Of a DNA stretch of 64,000 nucleotides, positions 24,167-36,010 are shown in pieces; position 1 is the stretch's first letter, and each line of letters opens with the position of its first letter. The notes under the pieces were generated by a model. The model did no database searches and was not told where the DNA came from. It worked only from the letters and a program-made list of their open reading frames with translations. The stretch is taken from the NCBI RefSeq assembly GCF_016802725.1, contig NC_052669.1, positions 18,753,770-18,817,769 of the forward strand. Reading direction: 5' to 3'. The DNA comes from Solenopsis invicta (lineage: Eukaryota > Arthropoda > Insecta > Hymenoptera > Formicidae). A program made the translations under genes and the position numbers.

Positions 24167-24474
24167 GGAAAGAGAACGCGAGAGAAAGGCAGAGAGAACG
24201 AGAGAGAAAGAGAGTGTGACCGAGGGCGAGGGTGAGAAAGAGAGAAAGGGGTAAAGGGGGCGAGAGAGAGAAAGCGACGAAAGAGTGCGTGCGTCCTGTG
24301 CGTTCGTTTCGACCGTTTTTCCCTTTTTTTTTCCTTTCGCGCCCACCCCGTCGCACGCACACAGCGGTGCGATCGAGCGCTAGCAGCGGAGTACCAGAAG
24401 CAGCAGCAGGAGCAGCAGCACACGCGAAAAACGGAGCGCACGCCGAGGGGCGCGACGACGATGACACTGCGACG

Positions 24475-24553
24475 ATGTTACTCGGGGTGGTAGAGCGACC
24501 ACGGTGGTGTCATAGCGCGGCGGTCGTCGTTGCATGGGACAGCAACAGCAACA

Positions 24554-24594
<41 letters not shown>

Positions 24595-25023
24595 GCGGAC
24601 GTCGGCGTCGTCGTCGTCGGGTGTGCACGCGATCGCACGGGCGAGGAGGAGATGGTGCCCTCCCCGGATTGCATGATTGAGGTGGGAAGTGACTACTCGT
24701 CGTCGTCGTCGTCGCCGTCGCCGTCGTTGTCGTCGTTATCGTCATCGTCGTCGCCAGTTCGCGCTAACGCTATCATCGCTTGTGATGCGTTCGAAGTCGT
24801 CGCCGCCGTCGCCACAGTAGTTGCCGCCATCGTCATCCTAGAGTTCTCCGCGTACATCGACGTCGACGTCGACGTAGCTGCCAACCCCGCCGCTGGCTTC
24901 GTCGTCGCCGTCGCCTTCGTCGTGGCTGCCCTCACCAGTCCTGTCACTGCCGCTACTGCCGTTCCCGACGCGAGCATGTTCGTCGTCCGCGCTGCCAACG
25001 AGGCTTCCACCACGACGGTCTAA
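24475..25023 (+). other. Questionable ORF of 182 codons with poly-Ser and Val/Ala-rich tracts
   Basis: ATG at 24475 opens a frame that includes a CAG-type Ser run (about 24541-24591, read as AGC), a second TCG Ser run, then Ala/Val-rich sequence with GTCGAC repeats, ending at TAA 25021-25023. An antisense frame is also open over part of it. No domain is recognised. I regard it more as repeat-rich 5' UTR than a gene, but a transcript-specific protein cannot be excluded. Confidence 0.2.
24541..24591 (+). repeat. CAG trinucleotide repeat
   Basis: Repeated AGCAAC followed by about eleven CAG units on the + strand and then AGTAGTAG. It falls in the putative 5' exon. Confidence 0.9.
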
Positions 25024-27815
25024 CCCCGTGAGGGTGAGTGCGATCATGCCCGACCCTTACGTTTTTCCGTGTTTCCGTGTATATCTCGCTCTCTTTTTCG
25101 CGATGTAAATCGCTTCGCGAGTTCCATCTACATCGGGAGTAACGGGTGTGTGCGTTAATTTGTTCCCCTCGACGACAGGGGTGCGAAGAAGTCGAGAAAT
25201 AAATCCTAACAGATATCGAACGAATGAAATATACGTACGATATCACATGATATTGTACGAATATTCGTATACGGTACCTAAAATATTCTAGAACATTCAT
25301 ACATTTCGTGTTGTTAGGAACGTCCCGTAGCGTAGAGAGCGTGGCGTGTCCAGCGAGAGGAGAAAGAGAAGGAAGGAGAAGAGAGCAGCGAGAGCGCGAG
25401 GGTGGAATTTCTTCGCTCGCTCCTCCGATCTTTTTTCCACCCTTTTCTTCCTTTTCGTTTTTCTTCTCGGCCCAGCTCGTTCGTTCGCTCGCTCGCTCGC
25501 TCGCGTCACGATCGCCGTGCCCCGGCGGCGAGTCCCTCCACATAACTTTCGTCAATCGATAATACAAGACGTCCGCAACGTCGTGCGGCGCTCGCAAGAT
25601 CGGCCTAGGAGAACGACGAGATTTCTGCCTTCGTGTCAGCCGCGTGCCGCGGCTAACGTGAGCGAGCGACGTACGAGTTGCCAGCCGTCGAAGGGAAATG
25701 CGCGAGGGGCCGCCGCGCGACCCTACCCTCGTTCGAGCGCGTTCGAGTCGACTCGAGGCATCGAGGGTCGCGTTCGACCTCGCGGCGGGGCGGACGGGGC
25801 GGACGGACGAACGGCGAACGCACCCTCGCTACTCCTCCCGCCGAACACGACAGCGCGCGTCTTGCACTTCCCTTTTCTACACTTTTTTTCCTCCCCTCTT
25901 TCCCCTCCCCGCCCCCCGGAATTTGTACCCTCCCGTTTCGATCTAGCACCGCGAGAAAACTTCCCTTTCGTGTAATTTTCCAGATTTTCCCGGTCTCCCC
26001 GCGTGATCCGAAGCTTCCATGGGAGCGAGAACAGATCGATCGCGTTTGTTGTGTAAAATCTGTCGTTCGCCCGCTAAAACAATATTCCGTAACGTAAGCA
26101 TTTCTTTCGCGAGAGTAATAAACGTACGGCCGTCGTCGTTCAACTTGAGATTGGATCTTATTCCAACAGAATCTGAATTAGAAGCCGGTTACGAAGATAT
26201 GTAGCTTCGTCAGGGAAAACTCGACTCTAAATTCATCGAAGGATCTGTCCTTGAAATAATATCTGACGTTCGTAGTGCGAGAAAACGAGCGAGGATTTTC
26301 TTTTGCATCGGGGCGGCACTTTCTACGAAGTAAACGATGATCGCGTTACCCGGATACGATTTGCAGCGCAACGAGGAACTCCACCCGGCGCGACGTGGCG
26401 CGTCGCGACGCCGAGGAGGCCTCTCTACGCCGCGCTCGAATTCGCATTCGGGGCTCTCCCCCGAATCACGTTCTACCTCGCTTGCGTGACTCCCTCCGAT
26501 GTTGCTTAATGAGATTCGGGAACGTACGCGAAGAAATCTCGGAAATTCGCGCGGCACTTGCTGCACAGGTGCCCCAGGTGCGAGGATTCATTTTTAACCC
26601 GCGCTCGGGCTCGGCAGCCCGTTAGTTCCCGGCTTCTAATGATCGTATCAGAACGTTCTTATTTCACGGCCGGATCTATAGAACGTCCTAGAATTGGCAG
26701 ACAATCGATATATAGCGCGCTGCGCTCCTGGTCGGAGTTAATTTTTCCTTAACGAAAATGTCGAGAGAGGTCATCGCGCTTTCTGCAACGTTCTAAATTC
26801 CGTAGCCGCGCGGGTCGCGAAGCCCTTCCGTTGAAAAGAAAAAAAAAATCCATTCTAATTCAAACGGCGAATCTCAAATTGAACGATGAACGAATAAATT
26901 CCACGAGAAAAAAAAATGCATTTGCTCTCCGCCGACTTTAGATCACCTATCGCGCGTGAATGAACACCTCACTCAAGTTTCAAAGCTATTATCTGTTAAA
27001 AAAACAGCCGCGTGGAATAATTTATCTCAGAAATGTTGGTCAATTTTTAAAGGCGCTCGTGAAAATATATTAGAGCACTTGGAAAGGGGCGTATTCACTC
27101 CGCAAGTATCTCCGAAGATATACGGGCGTTCATATGCGCGTTAAAAAATGTATAACAACTCCTTGCACGGTTATCCATCCGCCGGGAGGGGGTTTTCTGA
27201 AAATTATTAATTTAGGGCCCCGCGAAGGATCCTCATTCCTTATTTTATTTGCGGTACGTGCCATTGCTTCCGTTCCGCTCCGGCTTCCGGTAAAAACCTT
27301 CCGACCGATACGTCACAGCGAAAGAATCTTCTTTGCGCATCTGCGACACGCTTTCCCGGGCGTATCCTCGTATAATGGGGCGAGACGAAACGATGATATC
27401 TAAGGGGCATACCGAATAAGCTAATGACGCGCGGGACGTTAATCTCGTTAGTCATGTCAGCGGCTTTGGCTTTCGCGGCTTTCGAGATGGGTCACCGGAA
27501 TACCGTAACACTCCGGGCTTTCGTTCGTCGATACGAGATTACTACACGGCGCGTCTATAGATGCACATGCATCTTCGTGCACGAACGTATTAATGCATTA
27601 CGTATGCATTAACGTACGTAGCCCTTAATGCACCGAATAGAGAGTAGGACAAATCTTGAGTGTGTATCGAATATAGACTGTGCTTTTTTTTTTCTTCAGA
27701 GGACGATGCACTGAGGAAAAACGATGGTTTATAGACAACTATAAATTGACAACTCGGAAATTTAAGTGCCTATCACTGGTTTTACGAAGTAATAAGTAGC
27801 ACAGAGCAGTGCTAA

Positions 27816-27975
27816 CACTAAAAAAAATATAGTTATTACAACTATGTACGGGCACTATCAATTGATCATGAAATAGTGACTCTATATTACATAGTTTTGT
27901 AGACTTCATAAGCATACGTTATGACAATTACATTTTTCTAGGGTAACTTAGGATAACTATTTTTTTTTTAATGTG
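27816..27975. repeat. 160-bp MITE-like element
   Basis: CACTAAAAAAAATATAGTTAT at the left end is mirrored by ATAACTATTTTTTTTTAATGTG at the right end. These are ~20-bp imperfect terminal inverted repeats; no clear target duplication was found. Confidence 0.5.
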
Positions 27976-28399
27976 TGAGAGAGAAGCGTAATAACATAAT
28001 AACTAATCAATTATTTACACCAACGCAGTTTGGCATCAATAATATATTTTTCATCATGTACGTATATAGGATAGCGAGGCTGATTAAGTATTCATGTACA
28101 ACCAAAATAATTACGACAGCAATGATGGTGTAGCATCCTAAGGTCGATATTCATAGTCGTCAATAATTTTCAATCTTTGATTAAAGGCGTAATTAATTAC
28201 ATATTCATACATTTATTAAACCCCAGGCGAATCTCAGCAGAGTCTCAATTTTTTCATTTGTATTATTATCTTTATGTAGTTATTTAACGAATGATTATAT
28301 TACATTTTCTCGGTTCATAAAACTGTTTTTATTGTTCTTATCGCAACTTTATAATTGATACTTTGTAATTGATACAACATTTTTCTCTAACTGTGCGCT

Positions 28400-28530
28400 T
28401 TGAAGCATGTCTCACATAGCACCTTTATCCAAAGGACGTCCCAAGAACGTCCTCAGGACGTATGGATGTTTTTTGAACGGGACAGCCCTAGGAGGTCAGT
28501 GCTGTGCGGAGTACGGCGCGCTGTATTTTC
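28400..28530. repeat. Short palindromic repeat fragment with GGACGTCC-type units
   Basis: Contains AAGGACGTCCCAAGAACGTCC and AGGACGTAT followed by a CAGCCCTAGGAGGTCAGTGCTGTGCGG stretch-like tail. It is bounded by CATAGCACC at the left and GTGCTGTG at the right, which are roughly inverted. It looks like a piece of a dispersed element, but the boundaries are uncertain. Confidence 0.3.
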
Positions 28531-28821
28531 AGATAAAATTATCGCGCAACGGAATTAATTAATATTTATCGCGTGAGATTTGTGCATTGGAAAACCGCAA
28601 CAAAAACGGTAAAATCGGAAGAGCTGTGTTCCACAAAAAAATTGCTTCGAGAAGAAGATTAATCCTTCGCCTGAACGAGAACGATTTTCCTGCTTTCGCT
28701 TCACATCGCGTGCATAATACAAATTATATATTTATAACGAAAGAGAGGTCATCTATCCCTCTTCCAAAATTCTATTGTTTTTTATGTTTAATATTTCGTG
28801 CGAGCATTACAAAAGAGAGAC

Positions 28822-28853
<32 letters not shown>

Positions 28854-30474
28854 CGTTTTATTATTAAAATTGTAATTAAAAAAGCTGAAAGATCGCGTTA
28901 TACGTTGTTGTTTGATCTGTAGCCGGGCGCGTTTACTTCGTAACATCATTTACCAAGTCCCGATTGCAACCGGTAAGGTAACGGCGTGTAATAAATTGAT
29001 GCAGTCGACGTTCTCCTCGGGGCGAGATGTGCATCAAGGGTCGAGTAGCAGGGGAGGAAAAAAGCACATGAATAGGACGAAGACACGAAATTTGCATCGG
29101 GGCATTCATATGCACGCGAGGAGAGTGTGTCGTGGGAATGAAAAGTTCGGGCTTTCGGGATGATCGAGACGGGGGGTGGGAGGACAAGTAGGTCGCGGGC
29201 ATACGTATGTACGTTCGTCAAAAGCGCCGGGAACTTCGCGAATCCGCGGCTGAAACTTGTCGGCCGAAGATGCATCGCGAGAATCTCCGCAGCGACACGC
29301 CGACCTTTCGCCGGGGGGCGCCTTCTTTACCCGGTACATTTGCGCGCAAGTATATAAATTTCGTTTTCCTTGTAGCATTGCCTTCCTTCCCCGGGATGAT
29401 CGTCGACATTTCTCGACGTCCTCGCGGTAACGAGCGGTTATTAAATTTCGTCGAAGTTTGCGATTACGAGAGGGAACAGCGTGACGCTCTTTTTTTTTTC
29501 ACGAGACACGCTGCGTTCAATGCGGATGAATTAACACTCGTAACATTTACGAGGCACGTATGGAATGAGGTTCGTTAAGGTCATTACAGTATAAGTACCG
29601 ATCTAGGTTCTATAGCCATCAGTCAGAGCGTGAGCAAAGAACTTTATTTTAAACCGTTCTTGGGAGGTTTTTCTTTCTACAAAAGTATCCAAGAAGTATC
29701 CAATAAAGGATATAGATTTTCATCAGTTTAAAGTATTATTACTTAACAAATGAAAATTATACCTAATTAAATAAAAAGCTTTCGCGAATTAAATTCAAAA
29801 ATTCTTAAATAAACTATATTTTATTCCTGGTCTAATTTCAAGCAGAGGCAATTTAATTTCAAACTTATTCACTTAAGCTATTTAAACACAAAGTTTAAAT
29901 AGATCAATAATAATCTACCTTAAAAAAATTCACTTCAAATTCGTTGGAGTACTTCTTTCAAAGATGATGGTTTCGAAACTGCTTTAGAGTAATTTATTGC
30001 TTTGAACAGAATAAAGAAGTACCTTTATGTTTATCTATTTTAATAATTGACTTTAAATGCTCTCTTTCTCTCCTTTTCTGATATAATTAGAGCAAAATTC
30101 TTCGCTTAGTTTTAATATGGGACAATATGGTTATTAATCTTGCGCCAATACGCCTAGTTTTCCGCACAAAATCCATAGAAACGAAGCTAATTTATGCAGT
30201 AATACCGTCTATAGAACTGATGACTAGAGATAGGTTACATGAAAAATCAACATTACGGCGCGTACATAATGATGTGCATTATACAAACCGTAAAACACAC
30301 AGCGAAATTCCCACAGTAAAATTCCCACCTATTCAAGCGGTTGAGAAGACGAATGAAGTTCTTATCGATGCATGTCGAAAAATTTTAAACTAAACGAGTT
30401 CAGAAATCATATTAAAAACTAATTTGCAATTATTTGCAATATGAATATTTTGAAAGGAAATCGATTTGATCTGT

Positions 30475-30568
30475 CAAACGGAAGTTATTCAAAAGGAAAG
30501 ACAACTTCAGAAAATTTACTTTTCAATTGTACTTTCTTAACTCTTTGCGGAGACATGAATCGGTATAA

Positions 30569-30615
<47 letters not shown>

Positions 30616-30886
30616 TCAGCATTTACTTTTCATTAAAGAATTTCTATTAAAAGATTAACATTGAAAAATGTTTCTGCTATTTTGTGCTATACGGGCAATT
30701 ACATTACTCAAATATATTTCTTTTAATTTTTTAACAGAAATTCTTTAATAAAAAAATTAATGCTGATGATACTATATATATAAATATAATACTTACACCG
30801 ATTCGTGTCTCCTCAAAGAATGAAGAAAGTACAATTAAAAAATAAATTTTCTAAAGTTATCTTTCCTTTTGAATAACTTTTGTTTG
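30475..30886. repeat. 412-bp foldback element with ~170-bp arms
   Basis: The left arm (30475-30657: CAAACGGAAGTTATTCAAAAGG...) and right arm (30723-30886: ...CCTTTTGAATAACTTTTGTTTG) are inverted copies. They share GGAGACA(T/C)GAATCGGT(A/G)TAAG, ATCATCAGCATT and TTAAAGAATTTCT(A/G)TTAAAA. The loop is about 65 bp. A TA microsatellite has expanded only in the left arm (about 30570-30613). GTTGCAGCAACGTT-type palindromic repeats follow immediately at 30905-31030. Confidence 0.85.
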
Positions 30887-30899
30887 CTACAATGTTTGA

Positions 30900-31060
30900 A
30901 TAATGTTGCAGCAACGTTAATGCAATATTACATACGTTGCTGCAATATTGCTGCAACATAACGTATCAATATTTTGAAGCGGACATTTTCCATTGCTGCA
31001 GTGTTGCCCAAACATTGCAGCAATATTTTACGATGCTTTTTCTATGCTGTGCTGTATGGG
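30900..31060. repeat. TTGCTGCAA-type interspersed repeat cluster
   Basis: Repeated units of ttgcagcaa / ttgctgcaa with AATATT, about eight occurrences in 150 bp, directly after the foldback element. TGTGCTATACGGGCAATT (about 30684) and TGTGCTGTATGGGTGATTT (about 31049) form a related pair on either side, suggesting a nested insertion. Confidence 0.5.
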
Positions 31061-31917
31061 TGATTTAACAATTGTTACATATCGTACCGAATTGACTTAG
31101 GACAATAAAAAAAGTAACGCACTAGAAAATCGGCTGCAATATTTTTGCATACGCTCAATGTTTGTCAGTACGATTTATTCGTATTTCCGAGTCACGCGCT
31201 TGATCTTTGCGCATTGCAAAATATCGCGTAAAACCGCGAAAGAGAGATCCGTCAGGCTTAGCGCGCACAAACCTTGATGGTAAAACGATGGTGGGAGATC
31301 TGAAAGGAGAACGAGCTGTGTGTACGATTACCAGTCGAACGGAGATACAAGCAAAGTGACTGCACGTGACCCGATGGTAGGAGAAACTGACACGGAAACC
31401 GGGAAAAGAGAGAGACAGGTAGAGAGAGAAAGAGAGAGATTCGAATGAATTTCAGTTCAGTTTCAGTACAGTTTGGAGTCGCGTCGCGTCAACGAGCGAC
31501 AACAAGCTTTTCATGCGACAACCCGCGTGCTCGGTGCACTTGCAGCTGAACACTTACTACAGGCGTATGCGACATAAAGTGCAGCTTGCCGTCCCACGAG
31601 TAGGCTCATCGTCGGTACCGCGACGTATATTTTCTATATTCTAGTTAGAATACAATGTGTACGACAAGCGAGAGTGTTTGTAGGTAGCACAAGTCCTCTG
31701 TGCGTGTATCTCGTGTTGGTGCCTGCGTGAAACAGAGATTCTTTTCACCGGACGCTGTCGGAATTTTCACGATCAGGTAGATTTTTCTCTGAAGAATTTT
31801 CGTCGTGTATAAAATTTTCAATATAAGTAGTTCGACTTGTATGAATAATGTAATTTGTTCAGTTTGGATTAGACAATAAAAAGCGTCAGTAAAATGAACA
31901 CGTATTACTAGGCTTTT

Positions 31918-32030
31918 ATTCTTTTCAGCTGAACTGATTGCACTTGTTCAAAGTTTATCTTTCTTCTTCCAACGTGAAGAGAAAGAGAAGGAAACTGTGA
32001 ATTAGTGTAGTCAGTTCAGCTAAAAAGAAC
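31918..32030. repeat. 113-bp imperfect hairpin
   Basis: ATTCTTTTCAGCTGAACTGA at the left pairs with TCAGTTCAGCTAAAAAGAAC at the right. The pairing continues inward through TTCAAAGTTT / AAACTGTGAA and a pyrimidine/purine stretch to a small loop near AACGTG. The length is in the range of a pre-miRNA or a small MITE. Confidence 0.65.
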
Positions 32031-33601
32031 AGGTGTACTACATTGTGTGTTATTACATTTTGTATCTTTATATCATGTTTTATCAGACAAGTGGAAGTTT
32101 GAGAAACATCGTTTTACATTAAGCTGATAGAGTACATTTGTCGTCTTACGACTGTTAACATTAATGAATATTGATAAAAATCAATCCTTTCGGTCGATTC
32201 TTTATCTTAATTCAAAAATGTTGTACGTGCTGACATGTGCTTCCAGTAGCGACGTGATAAAGATACATGATGAGGCATTCGTCTTTTATGATGCCGACTA
32301 TTTTTTGCAATTTTGCCGTCTTATCAGGACGATTACAGCGCGCAGTTAATTGTATCTTAATGACGGAAATAAGTAATTCATTACATAAGCACAATGAACA
32401 CGAGGGTATTGTTTCATGCCACCAATTGAATCGTGATTATCGTTTCCTCTGTGACTGCAAACTGTTTTCCGCTTGATTACACCCGGAAGCTTTATATGGT
32501 TAAATAAACTTTGATCAATGAGTAAATCGTACACGAGTTTTTATCGTGGGAAAAGTGTCACACAACGGATGCCTTTTCTCGTTACTTATTTACGTGTCGG
32601 ACGTTGCTAGACGACGGAGATAAAAAAGATCCTTCAACGGAGGATATCGCTGTGCAACCAATTCTTAGGATATTCTTAAGAAATTTCGTTGTCCCGCTCG
32701 ACCGATTCGGTTATTCATGACTGTGTTAAACCTTAAAGCGACACGGTTCGATACAATATTCATGGCGAGGACAAGAGATGCGATCCAACCGAGTCGAATG
32801 TCCTGACACATTTCTAAGCTCTGACTTGACACCGGTGGATCGCCGGTAACGGCATATTGGAACTCGTGTCTGCCCTAGTTAACAACTGTTTCTCGAACCA
32901 AAAAAAAAAAAAAAACAATATCGCAGCAAAGTTCATGTATATAATAGAAAACATTTTATACTTGCGTTGAGACTGGTCCTTGTCGAAATTTTTCTGTAGA
33001 ATTTCTAACATATCCAAGTGTTAATTTATCATAGTGTGATTATGTTACTTGAATATTTTGTGTTAAATTGATATTCAACATTTCTAAATATTAAAATAAC
33101 ACAAGTTATGAGTAATTAAATAACACAAAAATAATTTTCAAACATAAATGCTTTATGTTAAATGATGAATATATAAAATATTCATCAATACGTGTAATAA
33201 ATCGAATTGAAAAGAAAGTTTGCAAGAGTCAACGCGGTCGGCGGTGCATAAATTATTTAAATATTTACAATAATTAAATGTTAAAGAGTGATTTCGACTC
33301 CGGTTCGAGTTCTCTTCAGCGCGTAAAGAAAATTAAAATATAAACATTTATGATAGAATATACAGCAGATAGAATATATTTTGATGAAAATCATTGTAGA
33401 ATTTACTGACGATTCAAAGAATTTAGAGATTAACTGTTGTCGGAGTTTGTCGAGATACAGCAGCTGATTATGACGGTTGTAAGAATCGAAGGAGAGACGT
33501 GAGGTAATACACGGATTCATTATACGATCAATGGCATATATGTAATTTTAAATATAATTCCGGTTGCACGTAGTTGCAGTCTTAGTCACGTTTCACGGAA
33601 A

Positions 33602-33678
33602 GCTGATAGAAAATTTCGCATCGTAGGCAGGATCGCGTTGCAGATGCGATTTTCCTGTTACATTGAATTTTCTATCAG
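33602..33678. repeat. Inverted repeat with 15-bp perfect stem
   Basis: AGCTGATAGAAAATT (33602) is exactly mirrored by AATTTTCTATCAGCT (ends about 33679). CGCATC/GATGCG gives inner pairing. A single-copy hairpin of about 78 nt. Confidence 0.6.
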
Positions 33679-35407
33679 CTCATAGATTTACAAGAAGTTT
33701 CTCCGTCCGTATTTTTCTCTCCCGTTTGCCTACCAGATCACAAGTTTGTGCGTCGTCAAGGACAGATCCTAACTTTGTAGGATTTGAAAACTATAAGTTT
33801 ATGCGGAGAACGGAGAAGTGTTCGCTTTTTCCTTTCGTTTCACAAAATACATAAATAACTTACATGCAATTATTGCTGAATAAAATTAATTATACGGAGA
33901 CGGTGTTGCGAACCTGAAGCTGATGTTTCCATAAATGTTACTTGCATTTAATCGATTTAATTGATTTTACGTCACTTCTAAAGACTGCCTTTAGAATGAG
34001 CTATAGGACGCGTTAAAGCCGCAGTTAACTTCACAGCTGACGTTTCAGCTGGAAATTACTCATAGCTCAACTTTAGATAACGATTTTTATCTCATTCTGG
34101 TGTCCTATTGAATGTTATATAGAAGCGACGCTATCGTTTTTCATTATCGCGCTGCCAAGAATAAGCAGGTCGCAACGGTTCTTTTCTTTCAGTTTTATAA
34201 CGCATGATTTAATTAAATTAAATTCTAATGCTGTTTTAAAGAGAATTCTTACTTGAAGTGCAAAAAAGTTTGGCTATTTGTGGGAATTTTTTAAATGAAA
34301 ATTACTACACATATTTTTCTATGCTTTTACATATCTATTTGTACATATTTGGTAAATATTCACAAATTTTGGTACGGCTAAATGTTTGCTTAGTTTATTT
34401 TTTGCGTTATGCAAATTTAAAAACAAACACATTTTTTTTTTAAGTTACTTGACACGATTTTTTTTAAATTACTGAAGCCACTTCAACTTTTGCGCATATG
34501 TAAAATACGTGTCTGTTTATCGTTTGAACTAGAATTATCTCGAATCTATAAATTAATTCTTTCTTCATGCATGTTAAATTCAATCAGATTTTATTAAAAA
34601 AGCGAGTAATGTTTTTTTAAAACCGCGCAAATTTAAATAATTTGCAATATTTTCTATTCTAATTCTGGCGACGGACATGTATTTGATATATGTATATACA
34701 AAATTGAAGTCCATAGCTACAACAGTTTCTAAGAAATCGTCTTGAAAAATGCGTTTGTAACATAAAAACTAATAAACAGCTGAACCAAAAATTTATAGAT
34801 ATTTACTAAATATGTGCAAGTAGTGTGTAAAAGCATAAAAGAATGCAGTAATTTCTTTGAAGAAAAATGGACTACTTTATCGCGCTGTAGACGTGTTTAA
34901 ATAATTGTGACGTTAAAAAGAAATTGATATTGAAAGCTGTCGATAACGGGATTAGTGCTTAGAGTCGAGATAATAATCGTATATCGGATTTCATTATCTT
35001 AATTGACGATGCATAATCGACGAGACACTCGAAGGGACAATCTTGGCGAGGCTAACGGTTCGCTCGTTTGTTACAGGTTCCTAGCACTCGCTGCCTTGTA
35101 CCGAGTCCCTTGTACAAGCCCAATCGATCGGAGGAAGGGTGGCCCCTCTGAAGACGTGATACGTTGGTGCTCCAAGGTGGAAATTGGGATTTCCATCGTG
35201 GCCATCGTTTCACATCCGCGTCCGCGTATCCACACCCCGTTTTACCCCTCCCTGTATTGTTTCGCTCACCCTCTCCGCCGTCGCGTCGCGAAGCGATCTC
35301 TCGATAGCTGATAGATCGGATCCACGGAGTTCTTTCTTCGTTGAGAGCGAGGCGTGGAGCAGGTGCGAGACGAAACGTCGTGTCGTGATATATCATCGCT
35401 GGGCACA

Positions 35408-35428
35408 ATGGCTTGCGAATTCTTTAAG
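35408..35428 (+). CDS. Glut1: Alternative first coding exon of GLUT1 (short isoform, MACEFFK)
   Basis: CACAATGG gives a strong start context, and AAG|GTGAGT a near-consensus donor after seven codons, phase 0. Joining to the exon at 44512 ([16 protein letters not shown]) yields a normal-size transporter of 505 aa. Joining to the exon at 43516 is also in frame, but joining to the 37251 exon hits a stop after 12 codons. The upstream 35.0-35.4 kb is GC-richer and could be its promoter. This is a splice-logic inference; no protein similarity is possible for seven residues. Confidence 0.6.
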
Positions 35429-35862
35429 GTGAGTCTGTATTTCTTCATTTATGATAGATGGCCTGTTTCGGAGAGAGAAAAAGCTCTCGTACTGCGAATA
35501 CAATACACCGGTCATTACAAGTAAAACGGTTCCGCACGGAAATCTCCGGAGCCTTACGTATACTTCGCGATACTATCCCTGTACTACCTGCTCGTATACT
35601 AGAGCTATTTTCGTATCGTCATTAAAGAGGCTGACGTTGAATCATTATATGAAAGTTTTAGAGCACGAGTGGAGACACTAAGTCCGTAATTTGTCCTCTT
35701 TAAATATGAAGCTCTGTCTACCTCCGAGAGTCCCTGTAAAGTGGACCTTACAAATTATGGAGTTCCATCACCGCGATAATCCTCGCATACGCTAGACGAT
35801 AATTCACTCTTATTTCCTTATCACCGTTTCTACATCTCCGAATTCAAGCCCACTGACGAAAA

Positions 35863-36010
35863 TACAGGGTGATTATTAATGACTGTTCCCACTTTTTACC
35901 ATAGGAGCACGCATTGTAATTTCTAATATAATATGTTAGAAATACGTATCCGTCGGTAAATCATGCTCCTATGGTAAAACGTGGAAACAGTCATTAAAAA
36001 TCATCCTGTA
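35863..36010. mobile_element. 148-bp MITE with ~45-bp terminal inverted repeats
   Basis: TACAGGGTGATTATTAATGA at the left is mirrored by TCATTAAAAATCATCCTGTA at the right. The pairing extends through ACTGTTCC and ACCATAGGAGCA/TGCTCCTATGGT. Both ends carry TA. It lies in the intron just after the MACEFFK exon. Confidence 0.85.

Larger units (their letters stand above)
22900..25950. promoter_or_regulatory. CpG-rich island with trinucleotide repeats; possible 5' exon(s) and promoter
   Basis: Sharply GC-rich compared with its flanks, with GA-rich runs (about 24135-24260), GGT/GGC tracts and a CAG run. Long open frames occur on both strands, which is expected from this composition. A good donor context (GAGG|GTGAGTG) lies at about 25033, so this may be a non-coding first exon. 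The next gene on the + strand is the glucose transporter 10 kb downstream, but a link cannot be shown from sequence alone. Confidence 0.35.
25951..35407. other. Long region with no recognised protein-coding gene, upstream of the glucose transporter
   Basis: Intergenic or 5' intronic sequence. It contains several inverted-repeat elements listed separately (27816-27975, 30475-30886, 31918-32030, 33602-33678), a GA microsatellite (about 28818-28853) and a TA microsatellite (about 30570-30613). A GC-richer patch at 31.3-31.8 kb ends in a possible donor (GATCAG|GTAGAT near 31776) and could be a non-coding first exon, but this is weak. Short ORFs here show no recognisable protein. Confidence 0.35.

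Noticed and set aside
23632..24467. Minus-strand ORFs rich in Ser, Leu and Phe (up to 269 codons)
   Set aside because: They read the GA-rich run as alternating Ser/Leu; three overlapping frames are open at once, as expected for low-complexity DNA.
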